Of a stretch of DNA of 6,974 bases, positions 1 to 6,468 are shown piece after piece; position 1 is the stretch's first letter, and the number at the start of each line of letters is the position of its first letter. Under the pieces are notes generated by a model that did not search any database, was not told where the DNA came from, and worked only from the letters and a program-made list of their open reading frames with translations. Made by a program: the position numbers and the translations under genes. The DNA lies in contig JAAAOH010000001.1 in the NCBI GenBank assembly GCA_009908925.1, positions 1-6,974 on the forward strand, in the 5' to 3' direction. Origin of the DNA: Spirochaetota bacterium (GTDB taxonomy: Bacteria > Spirochaetota > Spirochaetia > DSM-27196 > PWMO01).

Positions 1-640
1 CGCCCCCTGCGGCGCCGGCGCCCGCTTTCCCGGCACCGCCCTTGCGCCCGCGCCGTGGTGCCCGCCTCGCGGTAATGTGAGCCCGCGCGGCGAAAAGCTC
101 ACGAAGCTCGCCGCGCAGCTCCACGTCCTCGCTGATCCACTCAGCAATGATATCCCGCGCACCGGCGAGCGCCGCATCGGCATCGGCCAGCCCCGCCTCG
201 CCGTCTACGAAGTCCGCGGCCTCTCGCGTCGGTACGACGTCTTCAGCGGCCAGGATGCGGCGAGCAAGCGGCTCGAGCCCCCGCTCACGTGCTGCAGTCG
301 CCCGGGTCTTTCGCTTCGGCCGGTACGGGAGGTAGAGGTCCTCCAGAACGGCGCGGCTCTCGGCCGCCTCGAGCGCGGCGGAGAGCTCGGGCGCCAGCAG
401 CTCGCGTTCGCGGAGGGAATCGAGTATCGCCGCCCGTCGGGTGTCGAGCTCCTCGAGTTGGGCGAGGCGATCGCGCACGACTACGAGGGTGTCCTCGGCC
501 ATCTCCCCGGTACGCTCCTTACGGTAGCGGGCTATGAAGGGGACGCCGGAGCCCTCCGCGAAGAGGGCAGCGGCTCCGGCAACGTGCGCAGGAGCGAGGG
601 CGAGCTCTGAGGCAATGGTGGCTATGTGTTTCTGATTCAT
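1..640 (-). CDS. tex: Tex, transcription accessory protein (N-terminal 213 residues; 3' end outside window)
   Basis: Reading from ATG at 640 down to base 2 gives 213 open codons with clear Tex signatures: FIARYRKE at residues 35-42 and the block LEDLYLPYRPKRKTRA at 99-114, preceded by the helical N-terminal region. Tex is a cytoplasmic RNA-binding protein of roughly 720-800 residues with an N-terminal helical domain, a YqgF/RNase H-like fold, helix-hairpin-helix segments and a C-terminal S1 domain; only the first domain is visible here. It acts in transcription and RNA metabolism and is broadly conserved in bacteria. The start codon overlaps the upstream hydrolase stop as ATGA, and I see no strong Shine-Dalgarno site, so translation is probably coupled. 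Residues 190-213 are odd: an Arg/Lys/Gly/Ala-rich low-complexity stretch where the family usually has a linker rich in Lys and Glu before a DYF motif. The other two minus frames there do not look more Tex-like, so it seems a true insertion rather than a frameshift. Family call is firm. Confidence 0.93.
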   Translation of the reverse strand, partial: MNQKHIATIASELALAPAHVAGAAALFAEGSGVPFIARYRKERTGEMAEDTLVVVRDRLAQLEELDTRRAAILDSLRERELLAPELSAALEAAESRAVLEDLYLPYRPKRKTRATAARERGLEPLARRILAAEDVVPTREAADFVDGEAGLADADAALAGARDIIAEWISEDVELRGELRELFAARAHITARRAPRRGRKGGAGKAGAGAAGG

Positions 641-1595
641 CGTACGGTTTCGTCCTTGGGCACATCGGCGCTGCCCGCCGTTTTCTGTCTGAAGTGGAGA
701 TCGAACCAGGCGAGTCCGGTCGTCTCCTGTCGATACCACATCTCATCGGAGAGGTTGAGAAAGGCGTGATCCCCTTCCGGATAAACGATGAGGTCGACGG
801 GGTGTCCGGCCTCCTTTAGCGCGGCGGCGTAGCGCTCCGACTGGCGCACGTGGACGGTCTGATCCTGGCCGCCGTGGAAGAGCAACACCGGCGGCAACCC
901 GTCGTTGATATGGTGAATCGGACTGAGCTCGCGCAGGCGCCGCTCTGAGAAGAAACGAAAGGTGAACGAGTGCTCGAAGGCCTCACCGTCTCTCATCGCG
1001 ACGAGGTCCGTCGGGGCGCATTCGGCAAACACGAATGCCGGCGAGAAGCCGTCGTGCTCCATGGTCGAGACGGCGAGAAGCGCGAGGTGCCCCCGCCGGC
1101 GGATACTCCGTAGAGCCCCATATTGTGCGCATCGTAGCCGTAGCGCGACGCCTGCTCTGCCAGCCATCGTATCGCCACCCGCGTGTTCTCGAGCGGCCCA
1201 TCGAACCCGCGGACGAGATTGGTGGTGTAGTTCACCGCCGCCACGAAGTACCCGGCCTCCCGCATCCGTCGCAGGAATCGATCCACCACGCGGATCGTGA
1301 TCTTATCACCATGGATCCACGATCCCCCGTGGAAGAACACCACGATCGGGGGCGTGGCGCCGGAGAACTCCGCGAGCGGCTCATAGATATCGACATGCTG
1401 ATCCCGGAAGGTACCGTCTCTGTACACGAGGTCGCGATGAACGACACCGCCGGCGGGTGGTTTTGCTTCCGACTCTCTGACGAGGGTACGTATGGTTCCC
1501 GGCATGGGCACGACCAACCCCTGCACTGCAGGAATGAAAATGAACGCCGCAGCAACGGCGACGATGATGAGAACGAAGAGGGATAGTACTCTCAC
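637..1595 (-). CDS. Membrane-anchored alpha/beta hydrolase (esterase/BD-FAE-like), one frameshift
   Basis: This is a serine hydrolase of the alpha/beta fold. From GTG at 1595 the protein starts with a short hydrophobic signal-anchor (about residues 4-26), which suggests an envelope-facing enzyme. The oxyanion motif HGGSW is at residues 89-93 and the nucleophile elbow GVSAG has Ser165. After a frameshift just behind the elbow, the second frame continues with HLALL, then HGGQD (catalytic Asp245) and EGDH (catalytic His277), so the full triad is present. Adding one G to the G5 run (C5 on the plus strand, 1090-1094) restores 319 residues, reading SAGGGHLA; removing two G would give the more usual SAGGHLA. 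The open pieces are 1595 to about 1090 and about 1092 to 637. The motifs resemble carboxylesterase/feruloyl-esterase-type and S9-like hydrolases; the substrate cannot be read. A TTG at 1631 would lengthen the protein by 12 residues, but it sits in the likely -35 box. The stop overlaps the tex start. Confidence 0.87.
1090..1094 (-). other. Frameshift site in the hydrolase gene (C5/G5 run)
   Basis: The reading frame changes within or next to this run of five C (five G on the coding strand). Upstream of it the frame gives GVSAGG; downstream a different frame gives GHLALLAVS. One missing G or two extra G explain the change. The position is narrow because conserved residues flank it on both sides. 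Confidence 0.85.
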
Positions 1596-1602
1596 GGAGG
1601 TG

Positions 1603-1631
1603 AATATGGCAGCAGGGGGGACGAGGGTCAA
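1603..1631 (-). promoter_or_regulatory. Putative promoter of the hydrolase-tex operon (leaderless type)
   Basis: On the minus strand TTGACC (1631-1626, five of six to the sigma-70 -35 consensus), a 17-base spacer and CATATT (1608-1603, four of six to the -10 consensus) precede the GTG at 1595 by 7 bases. A transcript starting about 7 bases after the -10 would begin at or next to the start codon, which fits the absence of a Shine-Dalgarno sequence on this strand. The role is inferred from spacing and match only. Confidence 0.45.
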
Positions 1632-1658
1632 CGCCGGACAGGCCGCCGCCGACCCTCG
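1622..1658. repeat. Inverted repeat A in the divergent promoter region
   Basis: CGAGGGTC (1622-1629) and GACCCTCG (1651-1658) are perfect reverse complements, 8 bases each, 21 bases apart. Each arm overlaps one of the two outward -35 boxes proposed here, so a dimer bound to both arms could affect both promoters. Operator function is inferred. Confidence 0.4.
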
Positions 1659-1674
1659 ACACCGGCGCGGCCTG
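1639..1674. repeat. Inverted repeat B in the divergent promoter region
   Basis: CAGGCCGC (1639-1646) and GCGGCCTG (1667-1674) are perfect reverse complements, 8 bases each, 20 bases apart, and interleave with repeat A. The right arm lies between the proposed -35 and -10 of the HEAT-protein gene. It could be an operator, an RNA hairpin or GC-rich chance. Confidence 0.35.
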
Positions 1675-1684
1675 CCTGTAGGAT
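1656..1684 (+). promoter_or_regulatory. Putative promoter of the HEAT protein-pyrophosphatase operon (leaderless type)
   Basis: TCGACA (1656-1661, five of six to the -35 consensus), a 17-base spacer and TAGGAT (1679-1684, four of six and fitting TANNNT) end 6 bases before the ATG at 1691. The only Shine-Dalgarno-like string, AGGA at 1680-1683, lies inside this -10 box. The two readings conflict: either it is a ribosome site and transcription starts further upstream, or it is a -10 and the message is leaderless. Confidence 0.45.
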
Positions 1685-1690
1685 CGGCGT

Positions 1691-3963
1691 ATGAAACGAC
1701 ACATCCTATGCGGAGTCGCCATTCTTCTCATGGCTGCCTCCGCCCTTTCCGCCCAGTCGGTATCCGTGGTGGATACCAACCTCGGACAGCGAATGCTGCA
1801 GCTCTTTCCCGAGCTCTCCGAGGGCTATATCGATCTGAACTCCAACGGGCAGCTCGACCGTTTCCAGGACATGGATGAGAAGGTGCCCGAGTCACTCATA
1901 CAGGACAACACTCTGCAGGTGCAGGAGGTGCTCGACTTCGTGATCGATCACTTCCGCTTCTTCACCGTCGAACGCCTCGAAGAGATCCGTGCCGCCGTCG
2001 AGAACGCCGAGGGCGATATCCCCGAGATAATCGCGATCTCCTACGGCAACCGGCTTGCCGGGGCCATCGAGGACAAGCGCGAGTTCGGCGCCGACGACCT
2101 CTACCTGCCGCCCTCCGTCCTTGCACGCGCACAGGAGGAGATGGGGGGCTACATCGCCACGATGCTCCACTCCTTCCGAAAGGAAGAGGGTGAGTACGCG
2201 CGCCGCTTCTCTGAAGCGCGCGAACAGCTATTCTCTATGATGGAGGCGGGCTACCCGCTTCCGCGCATCGGTGACGCCGACGAGTCACTCCTTGCGAGTG
2301 CGATGATTCATACCATCATCACCACCGGTGAAGACGATCCGCAGCGGGTGAAGGCTGCGATCCGCACGCTCGGCAGAATGCAGGCCGAGGAGGCGATTCC
2401 CCGGCTCGAGTCACTGCTCGACTCGGATGAGTTCCGCATCGCGGCAGTCGAAGCGCTCGGCGAAATCGGCAACAACACCGCGCGCGGCATCCTCACCTCC
2501 GCGCTCGAAGAGAGCAACCCCGGGCCATACCAGAATGCGGTTATCCGTGCTGTGGGGCGCGTCGGCGGGGCGGAGAGCGCCGAGCTCATCACCGATCTTG
2601 CCGAGACGACCCGCAACGCCGCGGCCGACGGCGATGGCAACAACGCCGAGGGCGCCGGACCGGATTCGGAGAAGATGCTCACCATTCTCAGGGCCATGGC
2701 CGACCTCACGGATCAGGGAACCCGCAATCGCGACATCTACCAGACGCTCTCCGAGTATCTCGAGCATCAGCAGCCGGAGTTTCGCCGGGTCGCGGCCGAG
2801 GGCATCGCGAACTACGGAGGACGGAACGCGCTTGGGCTGCTGCAGCCCCGCCTCAGTGACGAACGCAACGAGGAAGTCCTCATCACCCTCGTGCAGGAGC
2901 TCAAGGATTATGACGAGGTGAGCGTGCTCACCGGCTTCACCAACCTGCCCTGCTCGATCAACGCGGAACATCGACCCGGGTGCAGGAGGAGACCATCACC
3001 GCGATCGGAGCTCACGCCAACGGACCGCGGGTTGTCACCACGGTGATGGATTACCTCGAACACGAAAGCGAGTCGGTCCGCAAGACTACCGCGGAGGCCA
3101 TCACCGAGCTCTATGAAAAGGACGCCCGACAGGTGGTCGGCGCCCTCAGCCGCGGTGTCACTACCTCGGACAATCAGCTCTTCCTCGAGGAGGCGACCGC
3201 AATCCTCGGCGAACTCGCCGATCCGGCGTCGCTTACGGCGCTAACCAACATGCTCGGCTCACCCCACGAGAATGTGCGCAGGAATGCCACATGGGGCCTC
3301 TACCGGATTCGCCCCACCGACAACGCCCGCGTGGCCGCCGAGCTTCAGACCCTCGTCAACAGCGAGGCGGAGCCGATCGCAGTTCGCATCAACGCCGTAC
3401 GTGCGCTCGGCGCGATGGGACAGGATTCCGCCCGCTACTTTGCCGTGCGGGCGCTCGCCGAGCTTCCCTCACTCGGCGATGAGAGCATCGAGGCGCTTCT
3501 CGACACCGCCGGATCCGGTGAGCCGGCACTTGTGCGCACAGCCGCCCTCGAAACGCTCACCGATAACGGCATCCATCTCGGCGAACGCGCGGGAACCGTG
3601 GCTGGCATCGCGCAGCGAACCGACGATGCGGACGTGCAGCGGGCGGCCCTGCGGTTGCTCGGAGACTTCGGCGCCGAGGAAACCATCGGCGTCGCCAACA
3701 CGCTTCTCGATACCACCGACTCGGCCGCGACACGCATGCAGATCGCCTACGCGCTCTCGAAGGTTCACACCGAGGATGCGGTGTCGCTCCTCATCAATGT
3801 CGCCGCCGATGAGGAGGTCGGCGAGCTTGCCATGGGACTCCTGCGTGATGCGGAGACTCAGACCGTGAAGCGGGTCGTCGAGCGTCGGCTGCAGACCGAG
3901 GATGACCCTGACATACGCGCGGTACTCGAGCAGCTGGGTTCCACGGTGGCGGCCGGCGGGTGA
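1691..3963 (+). CDS. Exported HEAT-repeat protein with a DxNxNGxxD loop, one frameshift
   Basis: The protein begins with a clear signal peptide (KR, hydrophobic core at about 4-17, cleavage probably near ALSAQ at 18-22), so it should act outside the cytoplasm. Residues 48-56 form a D-x-N-x-N-G-x-x-D loop like the calcium loops of EF-hand/dockerin-type repeats. Residues 60-215 are helical with no family I recognise. From about 215 to the end there are repeated helix pairs of the HEAT/PBS-lyase-like type (for example RIAAVEALGEIGN, VRRNATWGLYRI), broken by a Gly/Asn/Asp-rich linker at about 307-326. HEAT arrays are scaffolds for protein binding; no catalytic motif is seen. The frame changes between 2914 and 2979, and one added base gives 757 residues and joins the repeat array smoothly. 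Without it the first frame ends at 3046 after an Arg/Pro-rich nonsense tail. The pyrophosphatase gene follows 6 bases after the stop, so they are probably co-transcribed. Family call good; function unknown. Confidence 0.85.
2914..2979 (+). other. Frameshift interval in the HEAT-protein gene
   Basis: The upstream frame is good through ELKDYDEVSVL and the downstream frame is good from VQEETITAIG. A stop in the downstream frame at 2911-2913 sets the left limit. One missing base fixes it. Adding a C to the CCC at 2948-2950 gives NLPLLDQRGTSTRVQEET, while adding a G to the GGG at 2978-2980 gives HRPGVQEET. Both are plausible; I slightly prefer the first, since it removes a lone Cys and supplies hydrophobic residues. 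Confidence 0.8.
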
Positions 3964-3969
3964 GCGTAA

Positions 3970-5607
3970 ATGGCTGAAGTTCTCGTTGCCGGGCATCGCA
4001 ACCCCGATGTGGATTGCACCTGTGCGTCCACCGCCTACGCGCATCTCAAGCAGGCACTCCACCCCGAGACGACCTACACCGCAATACGCTCCGGCGCACT
4101 CAGCCGCCAGGTCCGCGACGTGTACGAGCAGGCGGGCGTTCCCGTACCGGTACACGTCGACACGATCGAGCCGACGGTCGCCGACGTCGTCACGCCCTAC
4201 GACTTCTGCCTCGACCCGGCCGATCCCGTGCTGCGCGCCTTCCAGCTCGTGCGCGAGCGCACCATCAGCGCAATCCCCGTCTGCGAGCGCGACGGCTCTT
4301 TCGCCGGCGTTGTGGGTATCAACGAGATCGCCGATTACGCTTCCGCATTCCACGCCGGCGAGCGCCCCGAGTACCACTTCTCAACGGGCAACTTCGAGCG
4401 CGTCCTTCCCGGCCGGTTCCTCAAGCAGGGGGCGACCGAAGAGTTCGCAGCACCCATCGCTACGGGAGCTATGCCCATACAACGCTCGTTCGAGCGAATG
4501 GAGCGGATCTCGCGCGCGCCGCTTCTCATCGTGGGAAACCGTCCGGAGATCATCGAGTACGCGGTCGCGCATGCGTTTCCGGCCATCGTCATTACCGGCC
4601 TCGAGGCGGCGGACGAGCTCGAGGTCGACTTTTCCAGCTACGGGGGGTCGGTCTACCTCTCGGAGACGGACACCGCGGAATCCATCAGACTGCTGAGGCT
4701 GAGCTCCGAAATCGACATGATTACCGACCGCGACGTTCCGCGCCTCGAGCACACCACGCCCTTCGACGAGGCAAAGGCTCAGCTGCTCGGCTCCGAGTAT
4801 CGCGGCTTTCCCGTCTTCCGGGACGGAGCGTTCATCGGCATGGTCACGCGCCGGTCATTCATCGAGCGTCCCCGTCCGAAACTCATTCTGGTCGACCACA
4901 ACGAGCTCGACCAGGCGGTGGCGGGCGCGGAGTACGCGCAGATCCTCGAGATCGTGGATCATCACCGCCTCGACGCGCCGAAGACGCCGGAGCCCATCTC
5001 CGTGCATACACGACCGGTAGGAAGCACCTGCACCATCGTGTGGCAGGAGTTTGCCGCGAACGGCGTCGAGGTTCCCGCCGACATCGCGGTCATTCTGCTC
5101 TCGGGCATCCTCTCCGATACGGTGAACCTCCAGTCACCCACCGCAACTGAAGTCGATCGGCGCGCCATCGAGTCCCTCGAGCGACTCACCGGACTCTCAC
5201 GCGACGAGCAGACCAAGCGCCTGTTCTCCAGACTCAAGGCCCTGCAGGAGCGCGACCCCCACGAGGTCGTCGGCGCCGACTTCAAGGTCTACGAGGAAGC
5301 GGGCCTGCGTTTCGGGATCGGGCAGGCGGAGGTCACGACGCTTGTCGATGCAAAGTCCTACGCAGACCGACTCATCCACGCCCTCGAAGACACCGCCGAG
5401 GAGAGATCGCTCTCCTGGACCATGCTCATGATCACCGACGTGGTGAAAGGAGACAGCCTGCTGTTGACGAACGGGTTCTCCGACGGTGACCGCAAGCTCG
5501 TATATCAGCGCCTCGAGGAGCGCATGTTCCGACTCTCGGGCGTGCTCTCGAGAAAGAAGCAGCTCCTGCCCGAAGTGGTGCGCGTCGCGCACGAGCTCGA
5601 AGGATAG
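3970..5607 (+). CDS. ppaC: CBS-DRTGG family II (Mn-dependent) inorganic pyrophosphatase
   Basis: This cytoplasmic enzyme hydrolyses pyrophosphate to two phosphates and pulls biosynthetic reactions forward. At 545 residues it matches the long regulated form rather than the short one of about 310. Visible motifs are GHRNPDVD (8-15; metal ligands His9, Asp13, Asp15), VDHNE (308-312), VDHH (329-332), PVGSTCTIV (349-357), SDT (382-384; metal-binding Asp383) and SRKKQ (527-531; pyrophosphate-binding Arg and Lys). The insert between the first motif and VDHNE holds a CBS motif at about 66-125, a DRTGG-like domain at about 183-250 and a second CBS motif at about 254-302. In characterised CBS-pyrophosphatases this insert binds adenine nucleotides: AMP and ADP inhibit, and diadenosine polyphosphates activate DRTGG-containing forms. 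That regulation is inferred here. The ATG is supported by GGTGAG at 3959-3964. The gene is intact, follows the HEAT gene by 6 bases and probably shares its promoter. NPDVDC replaces the commoner NPDTDS, with the metal ligands kept. Confidence 0.95.
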   Translation: MAEVLVAGHRNPDVDCTCASTAYAHLKQALHPETTYTAIRSGALSRQVRDVYEQAGVPVPVHVDTIEPTVADVVTPYDFCLDPADPVLRAFQLVRERTISAIPVCERDGSFAGVVGINEIADYASAFHAGERPEYHFSTGNFERVLPGRFLKQGATEEFAAPIATGAMPIQRSFERMERISRAPLLIVGNRPEIIEYAVAHAFPAIVITGLEAADELEVDFSSYGGSVYLSETDTAESIRLLRLSSEIDMITDRDVPRLEHTTPFDEAKAQLLGSEYRGFPVFRDGAFIGMVTRRSFIERPRPKLILVDHNELDQAVAGAEYAQILEIVDHHRLDAPKTPEPISVHTRPVGSTCTIVWQEFAANGVEVPADIAVILLSGILSDTVNLQSPTATEVDRRAIESLERLTGLSRDEQTKRLFSRLKALQERDPHEVVGADFKVYEEAGLRFGIGQAEVTTLVDAKSYADRLIHALEDTAEERSLSWTMLMITDVVKGDSLLLTNGFSDGDRKLVYQRLEERMFRLSGVLSRKKQLLPEVVRVAHELEG

Positions 5608-5610
5608 GCG

Positions 5611-5632
5611 GGCGGCCGCGGCGGGAGCCGCC
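5611..5632 (+). terminator. Possible weak hairpin terminator after the pyrophosphatase gene
   Basis: GGCGGC (5611-5616) pairs with GCCGCC (5627-5632) around a 10-base loop, 3 bases after the stop codon; a shorter alternative stem GCGGC/GCCGC with a GGGA loop is also possible. Only a short ATTT follows, so it is a poor intrinsic terminator. The GC-rich background makes chance pairing likely. Confidence 0.22.
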
Positions 5633-5634
5633 AT

Positions 5635-5663
5635 TTGCCATTGCCGCGGGATTCCCGTAGAGT
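5635..5663 (+). promoter_or_regulatory. Putative promoter of the HAD phosphatase gene (leaderless type)
   Basis: TTGCCA (5635-5640, five of six to the -35 consensus), a 17-base spacer and TAGAGT (5658-5663, four of six, TANNNT) stand 8 bases before ATG 5672. A small inverted repeat CGGG-ATT-CCCG (5647-5657) fills the spacer. No Shine-Dalgarno sequence lies between the -10 and the start. The gene may thus have its own promoter, apart from any read-through from the pyrophosphatase gene. Confidence 0.45.
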
Positions 5664-5671
5664 ACATGCTC

Positions 5672-6468
5672 ATGTACCAGCTACTTGCAATCGACCTCGA
5701 TGATACGCTGTTTGATACCGGACAGGACATGCCCATTGCAAACGAGGAGGCGCTTCGCGACCTCGACGAGCGCGGAGTGCACGTTGTCCTCTGCTCCGGC
5801 CGGCCGACACCGAACATGGTCAGGATTGCCCGGGGGCTTTTCCGCACCGAGCGGACACACTACGTGATTTCCTACAACGGGGCGATCGTTGAAGAGGTGG
5901 AGAGCGGCCGCGAGGTCAGTCGTCAGGGCCTCGATGTCGGCGTGGCCCGGGAGATCATTCGCTACGCCCGGGAACACAGCCTCCTTGCTCAGTACTACCA
6001 CGATGATGAGTTCTTCGTGGAATATGATGATCCTCGGGCGGACGAGTATACGGCGAAGAGCGGGTTGCCACACCGCGTGGTCGGGCCGCTGGACGACTTC
6101 ATGGACGAGCCCTCGCCGAAGCTTCTCATGCAGGGGCCCGCGGAGACGCTTCCTGACCATCTTGCGAGACTTCGAGAGAAAGCTGCAGGGAGGTAACGAT
6201 TTCCAAGCCGGTTTATCTCGAAGTGCTCAATCCCGCCGTAGACAAGGGCCGGGCGATGCTCGCGCTTGCCGAGTCTCTCGGCATCCCACGCAAGGGTCTG
6301 GTCGCCATCGGAGACAGCATAAACGACATGGAGATGATACGTGACGCCGCAGTCGGGATTGCGGTCGCCAATGCGCGGGAAGAGGTCAAGCAGGTTGCGG
6401 ATCTGGTGACCGAGCGGACGGCCGCCGAGGGAGCCGTCGCCGAGGTGGCCGAACGACTATTCGGGTAG
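5672..6468 (+). CDS. Cof-type HAD-superfamily phosphatase, one frameshift
   Basis: A cytoplasmic Mg-dependent phosphatase of the haloacid dehalogenase superfamily, Cof (type IIB cap) group, which usually acts on sugar phosphates, FMN, pyridoxal phosphate or similar small molecules. Motif I is DLDDTL at 8-13 (nucleophile Asp8, acid/base Asp10), motif II CSGRP at 41-45, the Cof segment with motif III Lys192 (VDKG) at 190-193, and motif IV GDSINDMEM at 214-222. The frame breaks near 6188-6194: the first frame stops at 6194-6196 just before the VTISKP segment of the second. One added G gives 265 residues, a normal Cof length. ATG 5672 is chosen because the protein then begins MYQLLAIDLD as Cof proteins do; ATG 5666, two codons earlier, is also possible but sits only 2 bases after the proposed -10 box. 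DLDDTL in place of the usual DLDGTL is a mild variation. The 3' end overlaps the opposing EAL gene by 12 bases. Exact substrate unknown. Confidence 0.92.
6188..6194 (+). other. Frameshift site in the HAD phosphatase gene
   Basis: Here GGGAGGT leads straight into an in-frame TAA (6194-6196). Adding one G to GGG gives AAGEVTISKP, and adding one to GG gives AAGRVTISKP; both continue into the conserved Cof segment VYLEVLNPAVDKG. The exact run cannot be decided from the protein alone. Confidence 0.85.

Noticed and set aside
77..610. Plus-strand open frame of 177 codons opposite tex
   Set aside because: It is the mirror of the tex coding region, has no recognisable domain, and the minus strand carries clear Tex motifs.
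1596..1610. GGAGGTGAATATGG on the plus strand, a textbook-looking ribosome site and ATG
   Set aside because: The frame it opens runs out of phase through the HEAT-protein signal peptide, ends at 1878 and looks like no protein. The same bases fit a minus-strand -10 box better.
1629..1631. TTG as the start of the hydrolase
   Set aside because: It would add 12 residues before the signal-anchor, lacks a ribosome site and falls within the proposed -35 box; GTG at 1595 gives a tidy MRVLSLF... start.
3469..4377. Minus-strand open frame of 302 codons across the HEAT-pyrophosphatase junction
   Set aside because: It spans two genes on the other strand, lacks domains, and is expected from the codon bias of GC-rich DNA.
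4014..5150. Plus-strand open frame of 378 codons within the pyrophosphatase gene
   Set aside because: Arg-rich shadow of a high-GC gene; the overlapping frame has all family II pyrophosphatase motifs.
5399..5416. Perfect 7-base hairpin AGGAGAG-ATCG-CTCTCCT inside the pyrophosphatase gene
   Set aside because: It lies mid-gene in codons for EERSLSW with no T run or nearby start, so chance pairing is the simplest explanation.
5630..5645. Short direct repeat GCCATT-T-GCCATT before the HAD gene
   Set aside because: Only two 6-base copies; too short to separate from chance, and it overlaps the proposed -35 box.
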